A stretch of 64,000 nt of DNA from Sipunculus nudus (taxonomy: Eukaryota; Annelida; Sipuncula; Golfingiida; Sipunculidae). Below are positions 36,751-48,800 of the stretch, piece by piece; the stretch's first letter is position 1; each line of letters starts with the position of its first letter. The position numbers and the translations under genes are program-made. The stretch is taken from the NCBI GenBank assembly GCA_026874595.1, contig CM049316.1, forward strand, positions 66,323,176-66,387,175, in the 5' to 3' direction. Below the pieces are notes generated by a model that was given only the letters and a program-made list of their open reading frames with translations, did no database searches and was not told where the DNA came from.

Positions 36751-37639
36751 TGTAACATAATTAAATTTTGAAGTATGAAACAAGAGACACTTGTTCTGCT
36801 AATGGCTCATCGTTGTCTCAATGACTCCTATCTTTTAGTTAGTACACTTTAGTATTTTGTTAAAAAGAGGTCATACTGCTGATCGGACGTATTCTTTCAT
36901 AATCGACTAATTCGGTCGCATTTTTGTATTATCGACCATACACTCATATATGCATATCCAATGAAGTCACATTATCCTTAAATGTTCTAATTCTGTCAGA
37001 GATACAAGAGAGATGAAACCATTTGCGTTCTAAACTTAGGCGCATGACGCACACGTAATGCATATAACAAAGCATACGTACCGCATATAACTCGTTATAT
37101 TGGATGATCTCCCCTACGTAGGTCTGACCTTTTGGGCATATGTGATTGATATTAAAGTCTTGCGAGGGGAAGGAAATTACGGCTCTCATCATAGGGACTG
37201 TATTTATGCTTTATCGTATTTAAAGGCAGTGCGATCTGCGGGCCAGGGACCTATCCTTTGAAAAATAAGTTTTTTTACACATTATTCTTTCAAATGAATA
37301 TGGGTCATTAGTAAACGTTATTTGTGCGAAAGGTCTCTTCTTTATTATGTCTTTGCTTTAGGGGATGTATAAATTACGTTTTCGGCTCATTTGGTTAGTT
37401 GATTATTTTTTTTATTTTACCACCTTACTCAAATTTATTTTTTAGAAAGTGGTGTTGAAGTAATGAATAGCCATTGTGAGATGAGGCAATGTGTTTATCT
37501 CGAAACATGAAGTGCAAGAACAATTTATAGTTCGGAAAGGGGCCACAGTGTAGTAACAGGCACAGTAAAGTGTCTATGATGTGGCCGGGGAGCTGACCTT
37601 AAATTTGATGTGGCCACTGACTTGATTTTACAGTGACAG

Positions 37640-38075
37640 ACATTTCTCTAGACTTTCTCTTTCTCCCCCCCCCCCCTTCCATTCATAACTCCTCAGGCAT
37701 CACCCGCTGGTTATTCAAAATTAGTTTGTGAATAAGGAGGCACGGTTGCTTGCTTATAGCACTTTGCGCCCTCTATTGGCAAATCCTATAAACATTTTAA
37801 AACCGTTTATTTTAAATTTATTACCTTTATTTCTAATTAGGTTTATATTTAAATAAATAAATTAAATAAACAATTAAGTAATTATCATTTTAAATTTATA
37901 TTTTGCAAAATTAATTTGTTTACTTTAAAGAAAAAAAATTCTTTTAGTAAAATATATAATGTTAGACTACCTCAAATATTACGTTTAAATAAAAATAGTC
38001 GAATTCCCATATCTGATTAAGTGCTCTTAGAACTATGCTTAAGAATTTTTGGCTGTCCTTCTAACAGGACAAATT
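37640..38075 (+). repeat. Dispersed 450-bp repeat, copy 2
   Basis: Same order as copy 1: a C-run near 37665-37676, 'cattcataactcctcaggca', 'cccgctggtt', 'gcgccctctattggca' and a terminal hairpin TGTCCT-tctaac-AGGACA. The stem is kept while the loop differs. Confidence 0.75.
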
Positions 38076-38376
38076 TAATGGAAAAAAAGCAATAGTATGG
38101 TAAATCCAGGTCCAGAGTCGATTATCATGTAGCAGAATTAGCGGGGAACAACATTAAAGTTTCTCCTTGTGCAACGAATAAGTATCAACAACCGTGCCAT
38201 TATTTTGACCTTTTAGCTTGATGTACAAGTTAGACTATAATTTATTAGATCAATAATGAAAATTAGTCTGTACAACAATTTTCATGGTCATATATCTGGT
38301 ACATAAAATAATCGTTCATCATTCGATTTTAATCTTTTAATCATCGGATATGATTTTACATTCGATTTCTACAACT

Positions 38377-38660
38377 AGTAGATAGATACGGAGCCCTGTA
38401 AGGGACATAAGTAAAAAAATATTTATCTCGTGCGCACGACTTACTAACTTGTGCGCACAACTTATTATTTTGTGAGCACAACTTATTATTTTGTGCGCAC
38501 GACTTATTATTTTGTGCGCACGACTTATTATTTCGTGCGCACGAATTATTATTTTGTGCGCACGACTTATGATTTCGTGCGCACGAGATAATAAGTGGTG
38601 GAAACGAGGTATTATATATATGTCCATTTTTCGTCAAGGCACAGGCGCATATGGCTCCAT
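38377..38660 (+). mobile_element. GTGCGCAC minisatellite element, copy 1
   Basis: Left arm 'gatacggagccctgtaaggg' + 'acataagtaaaaaaa'. Core of about eight 21-bp units (38428-38590) of the type GTGCGCACGACTTATTATTTT. Right arm '...cgtcaaggcacaggcgcat'. The arms match copy 2 in inverted orientation, so this is one mobile or dispersed unit rather than a free satellite. No protein is encoded; the open frames are repeat readings. Confidence 0.75.
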
Positions 38661-38738
38661 CTCACCTTTAAGTTGTAAACATAGGTCTGGAACAGTACTA
38701 TATACTATATCCAGTGTGGGGATTCCTGTCATTATTTA

Positions 38739-38740
<2 letters not shown>

Positions 38741-38804
<64 letters not shown>
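38741..38804. repeat. (AT)n array
   Basis: About 64 bases of AT with one G interruption. It lies shortly after the right arm of the minisatellite element. A similar array lies at a comparable distance from copy 2. Confidence 0.9.
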
Positions 38805-38808
<4 letters not shown>

Positions 38809-39124
38809 CAAAGTCAAAATACACCGCAAAATTATCTTGATGTACCTCGCAGGTTTGTTAAAATATATATGGCTAAGATAATAATTATTGTCCTGGAGTT
38901 CTATAGTAGATAGCTGACACGTCAACATGTTTCATGTTTCAAGGCCAGCCACACTTACAGTAGCTGGCCATTCAGTTACCAGCATTAAGATCAAGGTCCA
39001 AGCCCGACCGTCTGTTATCAGCATAACGGTATGCTGTAAAAGAATTGGTCATACAGACAGACAGACATCTTTTATATATGACCATGTATGTGAGGTCATG
39101 GAGACATAAATACCACAGTGGAGG

Positions 39125-41031
39125 TAGCTCAGGAAAAGTGTATATAAATTTAATCAGATCATGAGATGTGGTTAAGGAAAGTGACCTTGACCTTGAATAG
39201 GTCCATTTTGGTGGAAATTCACACAAAATCATAAATATCTAAAAAATCTTGCATGGATTGATCCAGAAATCAACTTGACCGAAGATCTTTGATAGTGTTG
39301 TCACATCCCTGAAACTGGTGGCGCCACCTCTTATCCTTTTCTTGTTTTCGTGCCGTTTAATACCCCTATCATTGCCACTTAACAGTACTGTGAGCATTAT
39401 AAGTAAAAAACTAATGGACAGAATTCTTTCATATTATGCATATACATAGACATGGATCATGGAATGATGTATATTAAAATTGGGGTCATGACCTTTCCTA
39501 AGAGAGTGGCCTTGACCTTGAATATTGCTATATTTGGTAAAATCACATAAAATCATAATTCTCAATAAGGGATACATAAATTGGTCAAAAAATCAACTTG
39601 ACCGAAGATCTTGGATAGTTTTGTCAGGTACCGGACACTGGTGGCGCCACCTGTTATCCTTTTCTTGTTTTCGTGCCGTTTAATACCCCTATCATTGCCA
39701 CTTAACAGTACTGTGAGCATTATAAGTAAAAAACTAATAGACAAAATTCTTTTATATTATGCATATACATAGACATAGGTTATGGGATAATGTATATTTA
39801 AATTGGGGTCATGACCTTTCCTATGAGAGTAGATTTGACCTTGAATATTGCCATATTTGGTAAAAATCATAAAAAATCATAAATATCTCAATAAGGGAAG
39901 CATGAATTGGTCTAAAAATCAACTTGACCGAAGATCTTGGATAGTGTTGTCACGTACCGGAAACTGGTGGCGCCACCTGTTATCCTTTTCTTGTTTTCGT
40001 GCCGTTTAATACCCCTATCATTGTCAATTAACAGTACTGTGAGTATCATAAGTAAAAAACTAATAGACAGAATTCTTTCATATCATGCATATACATAGAC
40101 ATGGGTTATGGGAATGATTTATATTTAAATTGGGGTCATGGCCTTTCCTATCAGAGTGGCCTTGACCTTGAATATTGACATATATGGTGAAAATCACACA
40201 AAATCATAAATATCTCAATAAGGGATGCATGGATCGGTCCAAAAACAAATTGATCGAAGATCTTTGATAGCTTTTTCTTCAGCGGAAGACAGGTGGCGCC
40301 ATCTTTTATCCTTTCCTTGTTTTCGGGTCTATTAATTCTCATCCTTGCCACTTGACAGTACTGTGAGCATTTTAAGTCTAAAACTAATGGATAGACTGGG
40401 CTGAATTTGAGCATGTCGCTTGATCTTGGATACCTCCATCTTGTATTCAAAGTACATGTGCTTTGGGTGAAAATTGCTCAAATATCCGGAGTGGTTCAAG
40501 GTATATGTCTGACATTTGGCATATCCATCCATCTTGAAAGATTTTCTCATAACCAGACAGGTGGCACCACGTACCATCCCGTTTTTGTAGAATAAATTAA
40601 TGCCCTTTTCTGAGGAGTGAGTTATCCTATTGGCCTGAAAATGTGAATATCCATAGATCTTGGACTACTCCATCTTGTGCTCAAGACCGGTGGCGCCATT
40701 TGCAATCGTTTTGGTGTGGCGTCCATCTGTACATGTGCTTTGGGTGAAATTACTCATATCTCCGGAATGGTTCATGGTATAGGTTTGAAATTTGGCATGT
40801 CTATCCATCTTGGAATATTTTCCCATAAACCAGAAAGGTGGCGCCTACTTTCCATAAAATAAATTATACTATTTTCTCAAGAGAGATTCAACATATTGGC
40901 CCTCATATTTGGTGAAAAATATTGTTTCTCAAGTTGATAGATTTAAGAAACCATAGTCGCTCGCCAAGTGTCAGTATATGCTGCTGAAGATGGGGGGCTA
41001 TTCTTAAGGGGCGGGGGGGGGGGGGGGGGGG
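39125..41031 (+). repeat. Large GGTGGCGCCACC-family repeat with 325-bp tandem units
   Basis: GGTGGCGCCACC (a perfect 12-bp palindrome) or a near variant recurs near 39317, 39640, 39966 and 40290, a period of about 325 bp. Each unit contains 'tgacctttcctatgagagtg', 'accttgaccttgaatat', 'aaaatcataaatatctcaat' and 'gaccgaagatctt'. From about 40380 a different arm follows, with GGTGGCGCC words about 120-240 bp apart, ending in a 19-base G-run (41013-41031). Minus-strand frames of 80-99 codons here are repeat readings. Confidence 0.8.
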
Positions 41032-42529
41032 AGTCAGGTCCTATTTCAACTGTATGCACCGTATTTCAACCTATAAATTAAACAAACGATTTCATCTTAT
41101 AACCGTTACATATATAGGTGGCTCACCGGCGGAGGCATACATATTTATTGCGTAAATTCAGTACTATTGGTTATGAGACAGTTTTATGGAGACTTCTAAT
41201 AGGGACTTTAAAGGAGGAACGAGATTTCTGTCCAGTGGCTAGCAAGGTCGTGGTGACCTTGTTCCTTGTTGTTTAGATATTTCGCAAAGGCACTTGACAA
41301 GGTCGTAACCATAACGGTTACGCTATGTACCCTGCTTACGGAAAACCGGACGGAAGGACAACGGAAAAAACGAACACTGGATCTCATCTTAAATGAAAGT
41401 TATAGCTAGCAAAATAATCCCAGATGGCTTTTCGTTAAAACACATTAATTACCACCTGCAGTATGTTTCTGGACCAAGATTTTATATATGACTATATCGA
41501 CATACGGCTACTAGGTATTCCCTAATAAATTACACAAGTCAACATTACAACATTAAAATTTATAGTCCTACAAACAGCGCCATTGTCCCCTGCCCCGGGG
41601 GATGAGTTATGCATGCACTTAACGATTTTCAGATTTTTTAATGATTTTTTAAAATTTAAGTTTAACATCTCATATTCGAAGTCAGATCTCAACTTTTTTC
41701 TCATATCCACCTGTATTAAGCCTTGCCTTTTTACCTTAAGCGTCTCCAAGCTTGATAAGGTTTTAGCCATACGTGGATGATTTTTGGATTTTTTATCATT
41801 TTTTTTTTAAATATGAGTTGCTATGTCTTTAACAAGTATTGCTCATCCCCAATTCGTATTAAAATAGGAAGAATATCGTAAGCCTCTCCAATAACCTGAT
41901 AAGTTATTTGGGATCTAACTCTATTCACCAAGACGTTTGTCTTAAGAGTTTCCTAACTTGAGCGGGTTTATATGCATTTTTTTGTCAACTTCACACTTAC
42001 ACATTTGGCAGTTATGTCAATTTTCTCATACAATTATATCAGCCAAAACACATATATCTCACATAACCATTTGGCGGGGGATTTTGTCCTCTAGCTTAAC
42101 TGCTCATTGTAGAATAATTTCAGCAGAGAAACACTGTTCACTGGTTAACAATTTTAAAAACAAGTGGCTCATGGATTTGGAAACTGAAGTGCATGATGTT
42201 AGCTGAAATCAAAACGAAATACAGTATTTGTTGACTCGGATAACGAAATAAACAATTATGTGGGAATTACGCAGCATTAAAGTAAACAAGGCATTAAAAA
42301 CAATATTATAAAAGATAATTTGTATATAACATGCCAAAAACTCTTAATAAAATACCCTACAATAACTCGGTGGGTCAATATCCTCAAGTTCCCAACTGTC
42401 TCCTTTTGGAAAAGCATTTTTTTTTATATCCAATGGTACACATTCATAATTGCTCTGCCTCTCAGCGAGAACTACAATCTCCTTAAATTTGAAACCTAAA
42501 TTTAAGTAAAATTACACACACGCACACAC

Positions 42530-42586
<57 letters not shown>

Positions 42587-42690
42587 CCATTTTAATGCCA
42601 GATACACAGTCACAAAATAACTTTATCTACAAATGAAGGCAAATATCCACATTTTATATGATACTTGGAAACTTAAGTCGATTGCTACAG
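41032..42690. other. Gene-free stretch with (AT)n
   Basis: About 41200-41360 shows a weak relative of the 'gacggaaggacaacgg' dispersed repeat. An (AT)n array lies at about 42531-42583. The open frames at 41522-41780 overlap on both strands and lack motifs. Confidence 0.45.
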
Positions 42691-43195
42691 AGTCATATCC
42701 ATACGTCTCTGCCTTGACGTACACAATTGACACAATCTCCTCACATGAATTATAAACTTGTGCGCATGAAATAATAAGTTGCGCGTACGAAATGATAAGT
42801 TGAGCGCACAAAATTATAAGTTGAGCGCACAAAATAATAAGTCGTGCGCGCAAAATAATAAGTCGTGCGCACAAAATAATAAGTTGAGCGCACAAAATAA
42901 TAAGTCGTGCGCACGAAATAATAAGTCGTGCGCACAAAATAATAAGTTGAGCGCACAAAATAATAAGTTGAGCGCACAAAATAATAAGTCGTGCGCGCAA
43001 AATAATAAGTCGTGCGCACAAAATAATAAGTTGAGCGCACAAAATAATAAGTCGTGCGCACGAAATAATAAGTCGTGCGCACAAAATAATAAGTTGAGCG
43101 CACAAAATAATAAGTCGTGCGCACAAATAAATAAGTCGTGCGCACGAGATAAATAATTTTTTTAGTCATGTCCCCAACGGGGCTCCGTAGATAGA
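42691..43195 (-). mobile_element. GTGCGCAC minisatellite element, copy 2 (inverted)
   Basis: Read on the minus strand, the left arm 'ctacggagccccgttgggga' + 'catgactaaaaaaa' and the right arm 'cgtcaaggcagagacgtatg' match copy 1. The core (about 42775-43150) has 18 units of 21 bp, alternating AAGTTGAGCGCAC- and AAGTCGTGCGCAC-type variants. Because 21 is divisible by three, long frames are open on both strands (125, 139 and 167 codons) with seven-residue repeats such as NNKSCAQ. These are incidental. Confidence 0.8.
42818..43111. repeat. Two identical 147-bp higher-order repeats
   Basis: Seven consecutive 21-bp variants (ordered TTGAG, CGCGCA, CGCACA, TTGAG, CGCACG, CGCACA, TTGAG) at 42818-42964 are repeated in the same order and without a mismatch at 42965-43111. 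Confidence 0.85.
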
Positions 43196-43284
43196 TTCCA
43201 ATATGTTAAAATGTTTGCTACTAATGTTAACATTCTGCACATATTGAAGAGGATATAATAAAATTTCGAACAAATTAATACGTT

Positions 43285-43695
43285 TATCATAATATAATGT
43301 AAGTTATATTTTAACATGGTATCTCAGCTGTACCAAACTCACTGTATTCTAAACATATTGTTATATATTATTATTTGTCATAATAAAGTAAATTTCTAAA
43401 TTTCAACCTCCCGAGGTTAGGTTTGTCACCTTTAACTATATAAAGTCATTTGGTGCTGATTATAAGGCTGCGAGTCCAAAGCTCATAAGTTGATATCACC
43501 TGTGCTGAACATAACGTAAGCTATATTTGAACATGGTTTTCTCAGATGTTTTTCAAGCACAAGGTTATCTTAGGTGTTTAAAACATAGTGTTGTAGTTTT
43601 TAATTTGCCATAATTAGTCTGGCAGATAAGTGCAGAATACCTCGTTTGATGATGCAGGCACCAAAGTTGATATGTGTATTCTCCAGTGCATATTT
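43285..43695 (+). repeat. Two-copy repeat, period about 220 bp
   Basis: 'ataatgtaagttatatttta' + 'acatggt-tctcag' recurs as 'ataacgtaagctatatttga' + 'acatggttttctcag'. Both copies later contain 'aaacata-tgtt', 'cataat-ag' and 'aagttgatat...cctgtgctgaac' or 'ctccagtgcat'. Confidence 0.6.
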
Positions 43696-45270
43696 ATTTC
43701 ATAAAAAAAGTTGGCAAAAACAACTTTAATTTCGCGGTCATTTTTTCAAGATGGCCACAACTGACCGCTTTGAGATAAGGTTTTTGGACACAAAAAATGA
43801 CTCATTCGTCCGATTTTAATGATTTTTATATCGATTCCTAAGATTAAGGGCATGCTGAATCGAATTCAGACCGAACAAAAGCTCAAACATGCTTGCTTTT
43901 ACAAGTATAGTTATATTAAACGTTAATATGTTGACTTTTTTCAAACAAAATTTCCATTATACCTTCTCCATTTTGCTTCGTTGTTTGCTTAATATCCCTT
44001 TGTAGTTTGAATATCATTTCTTTGATAATACATGCATCCTGCAATAATTTGAGACTTTAGGCGTGGTCCAAAGAAAGCGTTATTTCGACCCACCTTTGCC
44101 GATACAGGTCCCTTTGCCAACAAAATCACTCCGCAGATAGATTCCTTTGTGGATGCTCTCTTTGGTGTACTTTCGTGTCCACCAATCCCTTTTCGAAATC
44201 TCGGCCTTATTTCTCCCCGATTATCGTAACCGGATGGGGCTACCGTTTTGCAAACATATTTAATCACAAATATTACAGGACGAATGTCGAAATATTGGGT
44301 ATACCAGTATAGTAATTAAAAGAATTTAACTAAATAAAGTATAGAAATACTCGCATGATTTTAATTGAAACTAATTTTAAAATATATTATCATATATAGT
44401 GCCTACTGATTCTTATATTGTTATTTCAACAAATCATCTGGTGTGCCGTCCGCAGTTTTAATTAAAAAATGTGTATTTATGCAATTTACAAAGCAGAATA
44501 CACACAAATATCCCTGATATACCACAAGATAATGTGTTCTAAAGTGCTTTCGGATTCTGTCTATGCATGCAAGGACCCTTTTGCACTAAGGGTTGAGTAA
44601 AATGGGTTTCAATTGGGAGTTGAGGATGGCACATATAAAAGGGCACATATTTTTTTTGTTCTAAAAAAAGATATCCAACGGAGCTTAAAATAACCCTTTT
44701 GATTATATAACTTTTGTAAACTTATAAAGTTACCATGTATTTAATAATTCAACGTCCCACTTGTTCGTATATATTATGAGCCTTTTCTCTTCACAGCTCT
44801 ACATTTCTCCATATTTGGATCAGTGGCCTAACAGATGGTCTTTGTCCGTTATATGCAATCACGACCTAAGTATCTATACTTGCCCCCTGCATCCAATCTG
44901 CTTTCATACTTGTTTGTTAAAATCTTAACAATTGTACAGCATTTAACATTTTATTCATAAATTACACAACAGAATTGAGCTCTTACTTTTTTTCTGTGTT
45001 ATTTCTAATAGACCAAGTATCAAAGATTAGTATATGAAGTCATTCAACTTTACTGAGTAAAAGAAATCTGGAATCTGTCATAGCTTACAACTTCTTGACT
45101 TAAATTTTGAGTTTACCTACATTTCTTTAACATGCAATATAAAATGAATACTACATTTTTGTCACCTTTTGCATTGTTAACGGACCTTTAAGGTTAGAAT
45201 TCTTTTTATCATGTTAAAGAAAATGATTTATATGTATGTACCAGAGAGAACGGTCACAATGACAAGTAGT
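43696..45270. other. Gene-free stretch
   Basis: The 92-codon minus-strand frame at 43989-44267 has no recognisable domain. No other signal. Confidence 0.4.
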
Positions 45271-45278
45271 ATCCATAA

Positions 45279-45428
45279 GGGCCAAAACCATTTAGAGTTA
45301 TGCGAAGGGCCACATCAATTTACTGGTATTGAGAAGGGCCGCAACCAGGTATACTGGTATCAAGAAAGGCAAAGCAATTTACAGGTATCGAAAAGGGTCA
45401 CAACCATTTACTGGTATAGAGAAGGGCA
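45279..45428 (+). repeat. 29-bp tandem repeat, about five copies
   Basis: GGGC-type unit starts at about 45279, 45307, 45336, 45366, 45395 and 45424. The consensus resembles GGGCCACAACCATTTACTGG followed by TATTGAGAA. Confidence 0.8.
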
Positions 45429-45636
45429 ATAAGATAAGAAGATTTACATTTTCCTAGACATCATAATTATCCCCTGAATACCTATACTGCTTGTTTTTAT
45501 TTACCACTTTTGATAAAATGTGGTGTTAATATTATCAGATCAGGTATTATCTGAAATCGTATAACAACTTATCTTTCTCCAACGACTAAATGTGTGCATT
45601 ATTTTATCTTTAAGATGTCAGATATGATTAAACATA

Positions 45637-45723
45637 ATATATATATATATATATATATATAAATATATGTTTCAATTTCCATGTATAATGGTCGGGGAGC
45701 TTGCTGCCCTCAGGATATATATC

Positions 45724-45798
<75 letters not shown>

Positions 45799-45832
45799 TG
45801 TCGGGGGGGGGGCAGCAAACTCCCGGCCAGGA
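45637..45832. repeat. (AT)n arrays flanked by an inverted GC-rich pair
   Basis: AT arrays at 45637-45660 and 45717-45794. The second lies between GTCGGGGAGCTTGCTGCCC (about 45691-45709) and GGGCAGCAAACTCCCGGCC (about 45809-45827), which are imperfect inverted complements. This may be a small foldback element expanded by an AT microsatellite. Confidence 0.6.
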
Positions 45833-48800
45833 TTACTGTAGTTCAACATAAAAATTAAAAATGCATTTGCTGCACTGTAATTTTTACTTACTCTTCAAAA
45901 GGATTAAACTTTAACTATACACACAATTGTTGTCTAAAGGTTGTCTACAGTTTCAGGTGAGAACGCCCATGTCCAATCTAAATTAATATAAATTTAATGC
46001 AATACTTTATTGAATGAAAAGTCTAGATGTATAATTACTACTTTTAATACGAAATGAGCGAAGCGAAGAGAAAAATCATATTTTCATATGATGTATCCTT
46101 GCACTAAAGCAAGACACTTTTACTTTTAGTAAAATAAAATCGAATAAACAAATTATAAGCCAGCTTATACAAACATTTCCATTTTTAATCTAAAAAAAGT
46201 AAATGTCCTGCATATATATCTCAAAAATAACCTTCCGCGTTTCGAGTAGTGTAAGTAAAGTGTAATTATATGCCTTATTTGCTGCATTACCATAAAAGCG
46301 TGTTATTAGGTGCAGCTGTTGTCATTAACAATAACAAGAGGTGAAATTAACGGTGGCCATGCAGAGTCATACTCAGTTTCTGACATGAATTATTTGTCAC
46401 GCACCAACGACGTTTTAAACTAATAATAAGCCGTGTGTATACATGAACTATTCATTGACCACATAACATGTGTAACATGCGATGCAATGATATTTTTTTT
46501 CTATATACGAGTTAATCTTTTTCTGTGAAATTCGTAATGATCATACTTAACTTATTTGAATTAAGACAAGAGTTTTTATTTAATATAGAATATCAAAGAG
46601 GTAAATTTAGTTCAGTGTGACGACAAATGTGAAATGAATTATTTGGTATAACTATCAACTAAATGTTTACATATACCACATACCTGTACATATGTTGTCC
46701 GGTTTTGGAATGTTGTCAAGGGGGGCGGCATATTCTCTGACCCAGTGGGGTCAATTTATAACTCCCGGGGGGGGGGAGGAATTCGCAGACACACACCCAC
46801 ACAGGCAAACACACATATATACATTTAAATATATATATATATATATATATAAATAACGTGTGTATGACACCTTTGAAATATATCAGCGTCTGTATAACAC
46901 ATTTCAGATGTATATACTTAATCACATTTAGAGATTTTACAATTTATTATGAGGTTTCAGAAAATAAGGTATTATGTTACCAGGATAAGTTAATTTTAAA
47001 CCAGAATTAAATATAATATTTTATAGCAAACTCATAATTGAACCAAATTGTATAATTTTATTTATTCATGTATTTCAATTGCAATATATATTAATATTAT
47101 TCTCTGAATAGTGTGGGGGATGACTGTATTGACCAACCCTCCACGTGGCTAAAAAGTTGGGGGAAATATCCCCCCCCCCCTCTATTGACGCCCCTTCTAT
47201 GACCGCCCGGGCGGCACAAATGCTAGGCAGCAGGAACAATCTCAGAAATATCTTGCGAGAAACTACCCTGCTCTTCAAACATATTATCTTGTAGTTTGCT
47301 TGTTTACGCGCTATGCATACAATATTGGCAATTCCGCTTATGCCCAACAAAATAATTAAATACGTACCGTTACTGTACACTACATACAATGAAAATAATT
47401 ACACAACAAAAGTTGTCTCTTGTATTAAAATTTTGGTCACACATTTTATTTGTTAACACATGGATTAATTTGTTTAACGGTTTTTTTTATTTTTATATTA
47501 TTGCTCTTTGGAACCTCTTGGAAGAACAGTTTATGCCTACCATCTAGAAGGGATCGGGTTCACATAAAACTTCACTGGATCGATTTTGAAATATTATGTT
47601 AGGAAAACTTCCAAGAAGTTAAACATATTTTACTGGCAATAATAAATAATCCCTAAATACAGCAGGATTTACAATAACTTGTACTGATAAAAGGTTCTAT
47701 ACAGTGAGATCAATGTACACCTTACAATGACGCTAAATTTAGATGTTTATTGTATCACATTTTTCATAGCCAAAGAAGAGAAAATAGTTACGTGACACTT
47801 ACTATGAGATCAGACCCGACAAACAGAGCCTGCTATCTGTAGCAAGTGTTCTTCAAATTGAGTGCGAAATGAACTTACAAACTGTCCTTATTCTGGTGCA
47901 GAAAAGAAAGCACTAAAGATAAGCAACTTTCTAAAATAAATGCTACCCATGCTTTGCCAGAAAATTTTTGCCTTTGCTAACGTTATATTTAAGAAGAACG
48001 CTAAATTAGCAAAACTTAACTACATAAGCCCTTAAGATATATATTACTGCTGAAATAGGTGAAAATAAGCAATTTATTAACCAGTGTTCATGCATCTCCT
48101 ATAGTGGTAATTCCTTACCATGCAATTTATTAACAGATTTTTTCTTACCGCCTAAGGCACGAGCTCGCCATTTGTAGTTTGCTTTCAAATTCTTTACTTG
48201 CACAATTTAAAAGAAATAAAACAAACACTTTTTAATGGTAATATAATTAAAACTCTAAACCTTTAAATAATCAAACTGCAAACGATTTTAATAGATGTTC
48301 TTTCAAGGTTACAGTAATGATTTTCCTGTTACTTATTTTATGAAAGAAGGTGTTTAAATTACTATAGGTATAAAGGATCTATAATCCGTCTGTTTATTTT
48401 GGCACCTTCTTTTTATTTTCTTAACAACCAAATGTGTTAAAGACACTTGTAGTTTTGGCTACAAGGGACCCCCTAACCTCCCTGTTAAATATGTATTATA
48501 TCTTTATTTACTGCTTTACCCTTTTTAAAAAAAATCTGTTGTAGAGGGCGCCACCTCCAGTTTTGTAATAGTGTATAGCGCCACAATAAAACATGTACAA
48601 CATGTATAAAACTCAGTTACAGACTAAATAATCAAATAATACATGCACTATGAGATCCTAATACGAATAATATTAAATCAAAACAAACTAACAAGATCAT
48701 GACCTGATTAAAGACTTAAAAGAAAGACTAAAAAGACAAACTAAATTGCATATAAAATGATAAATATAACATTTTATGTGATTGGTGTATATATTACATA

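Noticed and set aside
42775-43150. Regularly spaced repeats resembling a CRISPR array
   Set aside because: The units are contiguous with no unique spacers, and the sequence is animal. It is a minisatellite.
42750-43169. Long open frames of 125, 139 and 167 codons on both strands
   Set aside because: The 21-bp unit is divisible by three and lacks stops in several frames, so seven-residue repeats arise automatically. There are no start context, splice or domain signals.
43989-44267. 92-codon minus-strand frame
   Set aside because: No domain and no splice or promoter context. The length is compatible with chance.
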